This document shows, in pieces, positions 45,625 to 55,800 of a DNA stretch of 64,000 nucleotides. Source of the stretch: Cladocopium goreaui (Eukaryota > Sar > Dinophyceae > Suessiales > Symbiodiniaceae). The position numbers and the translations under genes are program-made. The stretch lies in NCBI GenBank assembly GCA_947184155.2, contig CAMXCT020000525.1, positions 176,927-240,926 of the forward strand. Direction: 5' to 3'. The notes under the pieces were generated by a model that searched no databases, had not been told where the DNA came from, and saw only the letters and a list, made by a program, of their open reading frames with translations. Numbering within the stretch: position 1 is the stretch's first letter; each line of letters starts with the position of its first letter.

Positions 45625-46019
45625 TGCTTCGTTGCCAGTTTCAAGAAATCCTCGGGCTTCTCCAGGGATTCATAGGGAAGTTGGTACACCTTGATGGATG
45701 AAAGACCCATGTTGTTGAGCCCAGCCTCAATGTCATTGATGATTCTCGAGCTAGATCTCGTTTGGTAGGTCAAATCCGTCAAGATGAGAGCTTTGTTGTT
45801 TCTCACTTGTCCTCCCAATTCATCCCATTTGTCTAACCAAGGCTTCCCAATGATGAACTGTCCAATCTTGTTTCCCAACTTCTTGAGCTTGACTCGAATC
45901 TCGCCCTCCACCGTATCTTCAATGCCCAATGTCAACATAGCTAGGACCTCCGTCACTGGATATCCTTTGCATCTGACAAACTCGTGGTCGTGATGATGTA
46001 GTGGTAGAGCTTCAGCCAT
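45621..46019 (-). CDS. element ORF, short bridging segment
   Basis: This frame bridges the end of the 2,288-codon frame and the next one. Its informative part reads HDHEFVRCKGYPVTEVLAML, then LGIEDTVEGEIRVKLKKLGN and ALILTDLTYQTRSSSRIIND. The first residues overlap the end of the upstream frame; WLKLYHY joined to HDHEF gives a smooth protein, so a base seems missing near 46000. No family recognised. Confidence 0.5.
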   Translation of the reverse strand: MAEALPLHHHDHEFVRCKGYPVTEVLAMLTLGIEDTVEGEIRVKLKKLGNKIGQFIIGKPWLDKWDELGGQVRNNKALILTDLTYQTRSSSRIINDIEAGLNNMGLSSIKVYQLPYESLEKPEDFLKLATKH

Positions 46020-49000
46020 TCGTAGTCATTCTCATTGATCATGTGGGAATCAAGTTGACCTTCTGTCAGCATGTTGAAAGACAGAGCAGCATGAAATGTC
46101 AATCTTCTCAAATACTGTTTCCAGATCAAATTGGTTCCATACTTGTGAGTAGTGTGAGGACCCTCTACAATGGAAAGCACAAAGTCTTTGCCGGATCTTA
46201 AGAATGCAATTCTCTGTTCTTCACGTGCATAATCTTCGGCAGTATGGAGACGCACTTCCACGGTTGAAGGTTTCCTCCTCTTCATCCAGTCTTCAGTTGG
46301 AATCCAATTCTCATCTCTTTCTGGTTCGGTACGACCTTGAGATGTCGCTCCAGGTCCAGATCGGAAAGCTGCATGGGTCGACGAAGATGAACCTCCGCCA
46401 GTCGATGATCTCGGCATCTTCTTCGGTTGAATGTTCGAACTTTGTGATTGTTGCGATGCCTTTGGTTGTGATCCCTCCGTAGGAGCGGATGTACTCTGGG
46501 CACTCGGTCCAGTTGATGTGTCATCATTCATCCATGAAGGTTCCTCATTGTTCCAGAAGTCGACTTCATCGGGTCTTCGTCCATCTTTGAAGTTCAGGGG
46601 AACATCCCAGTTATCGAAATTGTGCATGCCTCCAGCCGTTCCAGCTTGAGTCTCGGTCATCACGGTGGTGAAATCTTTGAGAGAGCTGTGGCAGGCATGA
46701 CGTCTTTCTTTTTCAGTGTACCTGGCTCCTTCATCGGCAATTGAGACATTGTAACCATGCCCGATCAGGATTCCTTGAGGGATGTCAAAGACTTTGAGGA
46801 TCGAGAACTGGATCTCGGATAATTCTGCTACCTTCGACAAATTCCCATCTCCTCGAGCGCTGGTCTTGTGTCTTTCAAGTGTCGTGCCGAGGGCTAACAG
46901 GCACAAGAAATGATTCTGGGCTGCACTCCTTCCTTTTGGTTGGTTGGTTTCAAATGCAATCACATCCTTCATCACATCCTGCAAGATGATCTGATTCGAT
47001 GGGTTCTGCTCGTTGTGATACCTCAATGCATGTCCTAGGTGCCTCATCTGGATCTCAACCATGTTCTTCATTGCCGTCAAATAGCTATCATTGTCAGATG
47101 GAGACTTCGGATTCACCTTGGTCAATTCGTCCATGACTTTGAAGTATTCGGCGGTCCTTGTCACGGCTAGCCATGATGTTGCACTTGGATCTGTGTTGAA
47201 TGATGGTGTTCCTCGATAAATTTGCTTCATGCTTCGGATCTTCGCCTCTGTCTCTGCAGCGGTGGCTTGATCATCAAAAGGTTCGGGGAAGTGTCCTTTG
47301 GACAATACGATCCAGAGCTCATCAAGTCTGTCGTAGATCTCTTTGTCCATGAAGCGTCCCATAGTTGCATCTTCATATGGGCATCTGCTGGCAAAGACCT
47401 TCACGAATCTCGACCCTTTTGACAAAAACTCCCATCCGGAACACTTCTTCTCGATGTCCTGCGCTCCCTGCAGCAACTTGTAGGCTACTTCAAGGGCTTG
47501 GGCAGTTGCTTCACTGGTGTGCCTGGAGTTCGCGAAGTAGGCTGAGTAGACAACTGCAGGCGGCATGCCAAACCTAATCCATTGGTTGGCTGTGTCCTCA
47601 TCTGAGATCAGGCGAAAGTTCGAGCCTCGGGTGTCTCGGAATGGTAATGGAGTCTTGGCTGCAATGGTTCCTTCAGACAATCCCTTCAGCACTCGTATTG
47701 CAACGGTGATTCGGCTTCCGGAGAATTGCCCTACTGAGTTCAGATCATGGGTTTCGGCCATCCCGCTTTGTACAGAAGAAAGTTGTACGGACCGTAGGTC
47801 TCGTAACAACAGCTCGAGCAGCGGAAATAGTTGTACGAACCGTAGGTCTCGTAACAACCAATCGGAGTCGAATTCAGAAAGCGGTCGACACGAAAATGAA
47901 AAGTGCCACGAAGAAAGAACCGAAGTTGATGTCAATCTCGAAAAGCACCAGTGCAGTAGCGATCGCTCGAACGAATGGTCAATGGCGTCGAGCTCTCGAG
48001 TAGCACAAACGGATGTTGCCACCGACTTGATTGGGTGACTGCGGACATTCTCGGAATCACGAGACATTTCAGCTTTCAGTTGTTCATCACATGCAAGCGG
48101 CTTCCAACGTTTCATCACTCTGACGTTCACAAATGGACTATTCCTGGTTACATGATCATTGATTCCATTCATGATGATTTTGGCTATCCACTTGGTGTAA
48201 ACTTGAGTAACGCGAGTTTCCCTACCGGCACACTCAGCATGGTCATGACGGCGATCACATCTTCTATGAAGCTTCGGAAAAGACACCCCCCATGTAACAA
48301 TCTTCCATGGTTTCTTGATTGGTTTGGGAGTCTCTTGGAATTGTGATTTCAAGCCATACATGCATCCATCAAATCTGTGCTCATGAGATACGGTTCCCTC
48401 CACAAGGTCAGTCATTCTACGGTCCTTCCAGTAGTCACAACCCCTAGGCAACTCAAGCATGGCTGGTGATCCCATGTTGATAAGTTCACTTAGCACTGAT
48501 GTAAACACTTCCCACATCGCCCAGAAGATCTGCTTCTTTGCTTCGATGAGTTGTGTCGTTGCTTCGCTTACCCATCGGTTGATTCGGTTCCATGGTGAAC
48601 CTCCTGTACATGGACCTGCAAAGAACACTGAATCAAGTTTGGTCCGAAGGCATCGCCTTGCTTTACTGATTCCGTACGGAGAGAGCATGTCGTCATCTTC
48701 AGTGATTGGCACGACATGAAACTTCATTTCGTCCTTCATTTTGTTCTGCAAGAACGTAAACCAATTTCTCTCTTCCGAACATAACAAGACGAAGCATGGG
48801 ACTGCTTGAGGAACTTCGATCAAATTGATTGCAAGGGAAAACTTCGCATACTTTGATGTCATCAAGTCACAAGGTGATTTGGAAAATTGAAATTCCAAAG
48901 TTCTGTTTTTCTTTTCTCTCCAAAGGATTACCGACACCTTGGGATGGTCAACCTCATGTTTGCCTACTTCAATGTGATATTGATAGGGGACAAAAACATC

Positions 49001-52000
49001 AGTGATGGGAATAGTATTCACGTCATTGCAATTGGTGCAGAGTGTGATCACTCCCTGACTCACTTTACAGTTCTTACCTCCATTGATCACTTCAGCATTG
49101 GCGAGCACCTTGAATGTCGATCTTCCTGTCCAAAACTCATTCAACTTGTTTGTTGATTCATGATTGTCGCCCTTGAATCTCCATATGTCTTTGATCACTC
49201 GAGTGTTGGTTTTGAACTTTTGTTCAGTTTCCCTTTCATCACATATGATCCTAGGGTCACAGGGACAGTCTTCGCAATCCTGTGGCACAAAGTTTTGCCT
49301 TCTTGGCGTTTTGTGAATTCGGATCAATGTCTCTTTCCCATCCCACTGCCAATGGTCTTCATTTTTCTTACCTAACACTTGGGATTTTCGGGTGGATTTT
49401 ACAAACGGAATATTATCATTGATGTCCAATTCCGGATGCTTATGACATAGGCCAGGTGTTGAAGTGGACTGTGGGTGCCCCTTTTCACTGTGCGAATGCC
49501 ATCCTTCACCCTCACTCCCCCCATGAACAAGGCGCATAAGCGTATTGATCACACGTGTGGCTGGCTGAAGGCACTGGTGAATGGATTTCGGGTGTTGAGA
49601 CGGTGATGTCTGTGCATCTAAAAACAAGGCATCAACCGAGAACATCAGCATTGGTGAATCGGTCGGATGCTGTACACGGTCATGTGGTGTTGACGCACAC
49701 GAGTCACGTAGTGAGCTCGAGTGGGCAGGCGGGGCATGCACGTGCTTTGACGACATCACCCGGTGGGTTGAGGTCGTTGAAACGGATTGTGAAACAGTGT
49801 CCGGGATCAACGGCTGCTTGTTGGGCGAATGATACTGAAAACACGCTCGTTCAACCCACTTATCAAATCTGATAGCCTGCTCTGGTGGAGATGCACGGTG
49901 TTCGACCTTTGTCCACGCACCATTGAGAAGAACCCATGTGGATCTCAATACATCTGGCGGCACGATCAAGCCGGGTGGCTTAGGACGATAAAACACCGGT
50001 TGCTTGACGACAAAAATGGGATCCATACCTGGCAAGTATTGTAGCTTCTCTTTACTAGTCAAGCCCTTCCTATACACTTCTTTCGGCAAAATAGGGGTTT
50101 CCGTGTATGGGAAGTTTGGGATGTCCTCAGTTTTGGATTGGAAAACTTGGCGAGTAGTCATATCGACATCGGTGCTTGGCTGCAACATGTCCAATACTTC
50201 TTTGCTCTGCAAGTCCTGAGGTTCCAACAAGTTGATTAGCATACAAGCTTTCTTCCATGCCATGGGATTCTTGAACCCTTTAGTATGGATATCTGCTGCC
50301 ATTTTGGCTGTAATTTCATAGATCAATACAAAATGATCCTTTTGGAAATGTTCATGCATGGAGGCAATGGAAATACCATGTGTGCGCTCCAAATGACGCA
50401 TGGTTGGATTCCGTCCTGATCTGACAACACCAATCATACCTTGATTATCGTCATGAAACAGGAGTTGAGGAAAAACTTTGGCTAAGACTTTCCACAGACT
50501 TAATGCGGGGATTCCTAGAGTCCTAAGTGCAGTATCTGCAGCCACAATTTCAGCTTCGGGGGTAGAATGACTAACACACCCTTGTCGCTTACTTCCACCA
50601 GCAAGTGGGAATCTTGTGAACTTACCTTGGACTTGTAAGTGCGATCCTGAAGTTGATCTCAAGGATTGGGCACATCCAGCGAAATCCGCATCTGCAAATA
50701 GTCCTAATGATAAATCTTCAATTTTGTCTCCGACCCATCCTATCATTTTGAGGGACAATGTGGAATTAACATAACACATTAGGTGATGAAGACGGGCGTC
50801 ATCATCCTTTGTCCATTTGGTCACATTACGTGCCAATGCATTGATGGATCTCAAAAGGTCAAACCGCGCAATGCGGGCTGCATACAGCAGCTTCATAAGC
50901 ACACTAGCTGCATGCGGAGCTAGATTCCCTCGGCTCAGCTTCTCACTGTCTTGGCCAGGACATGAGTTGCCAGTCTCGGAGAGAGCAGGCATATCTGGAT
51001 CGAAGGAATGTGCACACCAAGGACACTCAACTTTGCGTTTTCCATCGGAAGGAGCTCGATACGGGCTGCTTTTCGTTTCCTCTGGAAGGCTTGGAGTTGA
51101 TACCTTTTTCAATTTTGTGTCCTTACCAATGATGTCAAGATACTTTTCCACCGATAACTTTAACAATCCTTCCATGTTATAAGTTATGGTCTTGACTTTC
51201 TTACCATTATGCAATTGGGTCTCACCTTGGGATAAAACGCACCCTAAGTAAAGTCCCAAATCGGTTTCGGGTTCAATGCGCAGAACAGTGCGCAACATTT
51301 CCCAACCTTTGGCCAGATTTTCGGAGGGCCCAGCAAGCTTAAGGTCATCCACATAGATTACCAACAGCAATTTGAGCTCATCATGAAAATACATAGAAGG
51401 CCATTCCTCTCCAATGGGCTTAAAACCAATTTCTTGAACTTTCTTGTCACAATGTTGTTCCCACATCGTGCCTGAATCGGGATGTCCATATAGGGCTTTG
51501 TCGAGTCTTACGACAGGGCGACGGAACTTCCAGTACTGTATCTCCGGAGGCCATGCATCAGTGGGTAACTCCACCCAACACAAAGGTCCCTTCAACTTAG
51601 CCTGGATGTAAGCCTGAATCGCATCTGCCAACTTGACGGAGTGCCCAGGAAGACATCCGTAAAAATCTGCCCATCGTGAGGCTTCGAAGGAAGCAGGGGA
51701 ATTTCCCAAGTCTTGGAAAAATGCTGCCTCCCAATGCTGATTCTTCACCTGATTCCCTAGCAGAACGCCTCTTCCCTTGAATTTTCGACCAGGATTGTCT
51801 TCGGACAACTGGTAATTCTTTTCCACGCATATGCCATGGACCCTGGCCATATGTACTTCCTTTTTGTTCTTCTTGGCCTCTGCAACAACATCGTCATATT
51901 CACGAACCATTGTAAAGTCGAATACCTCTTGATCACGAAGGCCTTTCCACTCCTTGAGCATTGCCTCTTTGGCCTTTGGGTTAGACTCAATCTCAGCTCT

Positions 52001-52819
52001 GCCCACAGGTCGTGAAACCATTGCGTTGAAAAGTTTGCTTCCAAGGCCTCCTGATGGTATCTTGGTTCGGTGACTTTGATTTGATGCAGAAGTACACGGC
52101 ATAGTTGGGAAAGGGATGTATTCATCATCATCAGTGGCTATGTTCTTCACGTTCTTGACGTTAACACATTTGCCATTTTTGATCATTGTCGACTCTCCTG
52201 GCGTAGCCATGGAGAACCTCGAAATCTCACCTGACAATGTGCTCCAAACTTCACCACTCCACGATGCTTTTGGGCCACGTCCTCTCTCGACCTCCGACCA
52301 TTCATCCCATTCAGTGAGGTATTCCTCGTCGTCCGGGACGTCAGTAGAGGCATCGGAACATGGACTAGCATCAGCATTCCTCTTCACTTTTCGACAATCA
52401 ATGTATCGTCTTCCATGTACATCGTCATCATCGACTATGTCGTACAGATCAAGATACGTACTTGTACATGTGATAGGTAAGGTAACTTTGCTAATCACAA
52501 CTTCACCAACACCTGCATCGGATTTCTTTGACTTTGAATGAGAGTCATCCTTCTTACTTTCATCACCACCTTCATCGTCCTTGGACTTTGGCTCGTCCTG
52601 TCTTTCTTTGAATCTTTCTTCTCCTTCTTCGTTGCTTCTTCTTCTTTTCCTCGACCAATCTTTTGGCTTTGTCATCGGCCTCTTTCTTCTCCAGCTTCTT
52701 CTTCTCGGCTTTGAGGATGGTGTTCCGATCAGACTGAGAGAGTTTGCGCCATTCTTCAGGAGAATAGGTCCCTTTGGGACGCAATGACGTTTTGAACATT
52801 CGTCTACCGTCATCTCCAA
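45953..52819 (-). CDS. pol: element pol: RT, RNase H, methyltransferase-like domain and downstream module
   Basis: 2,288 codons open without a stop; it begins at TTG and overlaps the previous frame by 248 bp, so it is entered by a +1 shift. Reverse transcriptase (RVT_2) is at about residues 275-530, with the first aspartate in KLADAIQAYIQ (D399) and the catalytic pair in VIYVDDLKLAG (D491, D492). RNase H is at about 700-860, with FADADFAG, STPEAEIVAAD, HDDNQGM and ADIHTKGF. A methyltransferase-like region (about 1340-1560) has AGPCTGGSPW and LELPRGCDYW, then HRFDGCMYGL and a Cys/His cluster (C1521, H1525, H1527, C1530). Two hairpins follow, then an ATG at residue 1687 (47761). The remaining 600 residues are helical and Ser/Gln-rich, family unknown. 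Confidence 0.85.
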   Translation of the reverse strand: MEMTVDECSKRHCVPKGPILLKNGANSLSLIGTPSSKPRRRSWRRKRPMTKPKDWSRKRRRSNEEGEERFKERQDEPKSKDDEGGDESKKDDSHSKSKKSDAGVGEVVISKVTLPITCTSTYLDLYDIVDDDDVHGRRYIDCRKVKRNADASPCSDASTDVPDDEEYLTEWDEWSEVERGRGPKASWSGEVWSTLSGEISRFSMATPGESTMIKNGKCVNVKNVKNIATDDDEYIPFPTMPCTSASNQSHRTKIPSGGLGSKLFNAMVSRPVGRAEIESNPKAKEAMLKEWKGLRDQEVFDFTMVREYDDVVAEAKKNKKEVHMARVHGICVEKNYQLSEDNPGRKFKGRGVLLGNQVKNQHWEAAFFQDLGNSPASFEASRWADFYGCLPGHSVKLADAIQAYIQAKLKGPLCWVELPTDAWPPEIQYWKFRRPVVRLDKALYGHPDSGTMWEQHCDKKVQEIGFKPIGEEWPSMYFHDELKLLLVIYVDDLKLAGPSENLAKGWEMLRTVLRIEPETDLGLYLGCVLSQGETQLHNGKKVKTITYNMEGLLKLSVEKYLDIIGKDTKLKKVSTPSLPEETKSSPYRAPSDGKRKVECPWCAHSFDPDMPALSETGNSCPGQDSEKLSRGNLAPHAASVLMKLLYAARIARFDLLRSINALARNVTKWTKDDDARLHHLMCYVNSTLSLKMIGWVGDKIEDLSLGLFADADFAGCAQSLRSTSGSHLQVQGKFTRFPLAGGSKRQGCVSHSTPEAEIVAADTALRTLGIPALSLWKVLAKVFPQLLFHDDNQGMIGVVRSGRNPTMRHLERTHGISIASMHEHFQKDHFVLIYEITAKMAADIHTKGFKNPMAWKKACMLINLLEPQDLQSKEVLDMLQPSTDVDMTTRQVFQSKTEDIPNFPYTETPILPKEVYRKGLTSKEKLQYLPGMDPIFVVKQPVFYRPKPPGLIVPPDVLRSTWVLLNGAWTKVEHRASPPEQAIRFDKWVERACFQYHSPNKQPLIPDTVSQSVSTTSTHRVMSSKHVHAPPAHSSSLRDSCASTPHDRVQHPTDSPMLMFSVDALFLDAQTSPSQHPKSIHQCLQPATRVINTLMRLVHGGSEGEGWHSHSEKGHPQSTSTPGLCHKHPELDINDNIPFVKSTRKSQVLGKKNEDHWQWDGKETLIRIHKTPRRQNFVPQDCEDCPCDPRIICDERETEQKFKTNTRVIKDIWRFKGDNHESTNKLNEFWTGRSTFKVLANAEVINGGKNCKVSQGVITLCTNCNDVNTIPITDVFVPYQYHIEVGKHEVDHPKVSVILWREKKNRTLEFQFSKSPCDLMTSKYAKFSLAINLIEVPQAVPCFVLLCSEERNWFTFLQNKMKDEMKFHVVPITEDDDMLSPYGISKARRCLRTKLDSVFFAGPCTGGSPWNRINRWVSEATTQLIEAKKQIFWAMWEVFTSVLSELINMGSPAMLELPRGCDYWKDRRMTDLVEGTVSHEHRFDGCMYGLKSQFQETPKPIKKPWKIVTWGVSFPKLHRRCDRRHDHAECAGRETRVTQVYTKWIAKIIMNGINDHVTRNSPFVNVRVMKRWKPLACDEQLKAEMSRDSENVRSHPIKSVATSVCATRELDAIDHSFERSLLHWCFSRLTSTSVLSSWHFSFSCRPLSEFDSDWLLRDLRFVQLFPLLELLLRDLRSVQLSSVQSGMAETHDLNSVGQFSGSRITVAIRVLKGLSEGTIAAKTPLPFRDTRGSNFRLISDEDTANQWIRFGMPPAVVYSAYFANSRHTSEATAQALEVAYKLLQGAQDIEKKCSGWEFLSKGSRFVKVFASRCPYEDATMGRFMDKEIYDRLDELWIVLSKGHFPEPFDDQATAAETEAKIRSMKQIYRGTPSFNTDPSATSWLAVTRTAEYFKVMDELTKVNPKSPSDNDSYLTAMKNMVEIQMRHLGHALRYHNEQNPSNQIILQDVMKDVIAFETNQPKGRSAAQNHFLCLLALGTTLERHKTSARGDGNLSKVAELSEIQFSILKVFDIPQGILIGHGYNVSIADEGARYTEKERRHACHSSLKDFTTVMTETQAGTAGGMHNFDNWDVPLNFKDGRRPDEVDFWNNEEPSWMNDDTSTGPSAQSTSAPTEGSQPKASQQSQSSNIQPKKMPRSSTGGGSSSSTHAAFRSGPGATSQGRTEPERDENWIPTEDWMKRRKPSTVEVRLHTAEDYAREEQRIAFLRSGKDFVLSIVEGPHTTHKYGTNLIWKQYLRRLTFHAALSFNMLTEGQLDSHMINENDYEWLKLYHYIITTTSLSDAKDIQ
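47782..47858 (-). repeat. two tandem 29-nt hairpins inside the element
   Basis: Units at 47782-47810 and 47830-47858 differ at one base and are 48 bp apart. Each folds as GTTGTACG pairing with CGTAACAAC (one bulged base) around ACCGTAGGTCT-type loops. They lie 20-100 bp upstream, in the sense direction, of the ATG at 47761-47759. They are translated in the long frame as a repeated LLRDLR-VQL, which looks less like natural protein than its surroundings. Confidence 0.8.
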
Positions 52820-55800
52820 TCTTGTATGGGTAACCCTTGACGTTCAACTTGACCTTCTCACCATCGTCATTGAGGTATATCTTCCCATCTCCAGCTTTGC
52901 CCGACTTCCAATGGTCTGGCTGTGCGTCGATAAGCTCCTGGAGAGTCATCTCTTCTGGATCTTTGTCTTTGTCGAAGATACCCTCGGAGTCATCAAGAGG
53001 CTTCTTTGAAACTTTTCCACCACTCGGTCCAGGTCCACCGTCATCTCCGTCATCAAGCTCGTCATCGTCTTCGTCATGGTCATGTTCTTCATCATCTCCA
53101 TGAGGCACTTTGGAAGGATCGCCATCGAGGATTTCTCTTTCTTTCATTCCTTCCAATGTGGTGTTCACCCTCTCATATTCTTGCTTGCATGGAAATGTCA
53201 ATGGAGTGACCATCTCGACCTTCTCGGTCAAATGAGGTTTGAGAAGACGGTGTTCAGGTTTGCTAGCATCGTCACCAAGATTCTGATGTACGAATTCACT
53301 CAGAGGCCATACTTTGTATTGTCTTGACCAATGCATCCCTGGACCAATGTGATACCCTGCAAACACTCCTGGAATAGAGTCAGGTCCGAACTTATGAAGT
53401 TGTCCTGCTTCTCTGGTCTTCGGAGGCTTGTAGTTCACACGAGCACCATAGGGAATGAGTTTGCCAGCAAATTCAGATCCGTGGAGTTTGCACCAAGCGC
53501 TCAATTCATCATCGTTGGGTTCTACGTTGAGTAGATGACATACGCAAAGGATTGCCGTTCTCCAGAAACAAGGTGGTAATCCAGCTTCCAACAGACATGT
53601 AGAAGTAGCTGTGAGGATAAATTGGTTAGTCCTCTCGGCAATTGAATTGGTTTGAGGTCTCCCAGGCAACGAATGATCAATTGGGATCTTCATCTCATTC
53701 ATAGCTTCAATGAATTGAGGAGCATGATCAGAGTAGGCCTGTCTGACCTTCTTTGCGCCGATGAACTGTTTCACTGCTCTGACTACATCGTCCTTGGTCA
53801 TTCGATCAGATGGATAAGCACCAATGATCCCTGTAAAACAGTCTCTGACAACCAACACTTCCTTCTCGAGGATCAATACGTCATCATGGACTTTGGATGT
53901 GTCCACTGCATCAAAGGTAATGAGGTCGCCAAACTTCTTGAGTTCCCTTTTGTATGCACCACGACGAGTCTTGAAGTGCTTCATCTTTGCTCGAATGCAT
54001 GAGTCGCAATATGGATTTTTGTACCTGTGGGTCAGCTTGTGATTCAAGCTATTGGCTTCTCTCTTGAGTGTTCCTCTTTTGGCTACCCTGGACTCACCCT
54101 CGACGACATCGATCTCAATGTCATCTTCATCACCTTCAGCGGCGTCTTCAGGAGCACCATGACCATCATCTTCAAAGTCAGTCTCGTCACCAGGAGGTCC
54201 GTCAAACGGAGTTCCAGGTTCGTATTCGCCGTCTTCAGGTGGTTCTTCCTCTTCTCCAGGGGATGCCGAATGTTTCTGCCGGTTCATTGCTCTCCTCTTC
54301 TTCTTGTTCTTGAGCTTCTTGACGTATCGGGAACAGTTGTGGTTCTCAGTCGATGTCTCAAGACCACTTTCTCCATCGAGGTGTACTCTTCGTGATGGAT
54401 GACCAACATCATCAATATCGTTGAGATCGTTGAATCCAACTTGAGAATGTGTCAATAGGTCATGGATCTTCGATGCATGATGGCATTCACGAGGGGTGCA
54501 TTCGTATGTTCCAAGATCGACATAGGGGATATTGTCGTGGATTGTCAGATCTACGCGTTCTCCATCCTTCGTAATCATGAATGGCATTTGATCAGATGGC
54601 CATACAAAGGAATATCCTTCTTCCATGCATCGTTTCCCAAGAGACATCACAGACGGAGTGTCGTCCAGTACATAAGCATGAGATGTCACATCAAAGGTTC
54701 CCAGGTCGATCTCCGCTTCTGTTTGGGTAGCAGTTGAACCGTTGGCGGTGTGGAACATGATGGGGTCACAAGTTCGTTGCTTCAAATTCATCCTCTCGGC
54801 TTTCCTTGCGGAAATCAGATCGTGTCCGCTGCCAGAATCCAGGATGAATCTTCGATCTTTGGCTTGTACTGGTAATGAAATGCACATCAAGTTCTTGGAT
54901 TTCATGAGGGATTTTCCAGCTTCGTGTTCCACAAGCTCTTCAATGAAAGTCAAGTCATCACGATCATCGTCCAGCTTGATCAACATGTCGAACTTGGGGC
55001 CAATGATGATTCTAACTTCATCAACAAAACGATGGAGTCCGCATCTGTCCATGATGATTGCTTTGGCCCGTGCTCGGACTGAGCCAAGTGTGTTGTCGTA
55101 CTTGGACTGATCGTCGGTCAAATCATCGACTTTCCAGAAGACATACTGCTTGTTGGGGTCACGATACATACGCTTGGGTAGTCCCTCTTGGTAGTTCTCA
55201 ATTGCAATCTCGTGCACTTCAGGTTCCAGATCAAATGAGATTCTGCGAACATCAGAAGACTTCTTTGCGCTGGCTATCCTCGGTGAGGTATAATCCAAAG
55301 AATCTTCATTGTCGCTATCAAAGAAGGAGTCAATGGTAATGGGAGTTGCTTTCTTCTTTGGTGTTTTCTGGCTGGTCCTCTCCGATGATGCTGAAGGCGA
55401 TTGGTCCGCATGTAGGAATTTACTCCCAAACGTGCAGGTACCCTTCTGCCAATTCCAACATACCTTCTTTTTGGGTCCAGCTGAAGATGAACTTCCTTTA
55501 CTCTTTCTTGATGAATCTCGACTTCCACTTCTGCCTTTCTTACCTTTCATCTTGGCATCATAGACCTTCTGAGAATGACTGTAAAGACATTTGTCACCTT
55601 TGTTGCATCCTCCTTTATTGAAGAAGTAGTTGCAGAAAATCTTCTTCTTATCAACGGGTGAAGACGATCTTCCCTTCCCACCTTTGCCTTTCTTGTTGTT
55701 CTTGTCGGCATGAGATTTCGGAGAAGGTGTCGGAAGTACTGATGCAGCTTCACTCTTCGCCTTCGCTTTAGGTCGTTTGGGAGGATCACCTGTAGACGAT

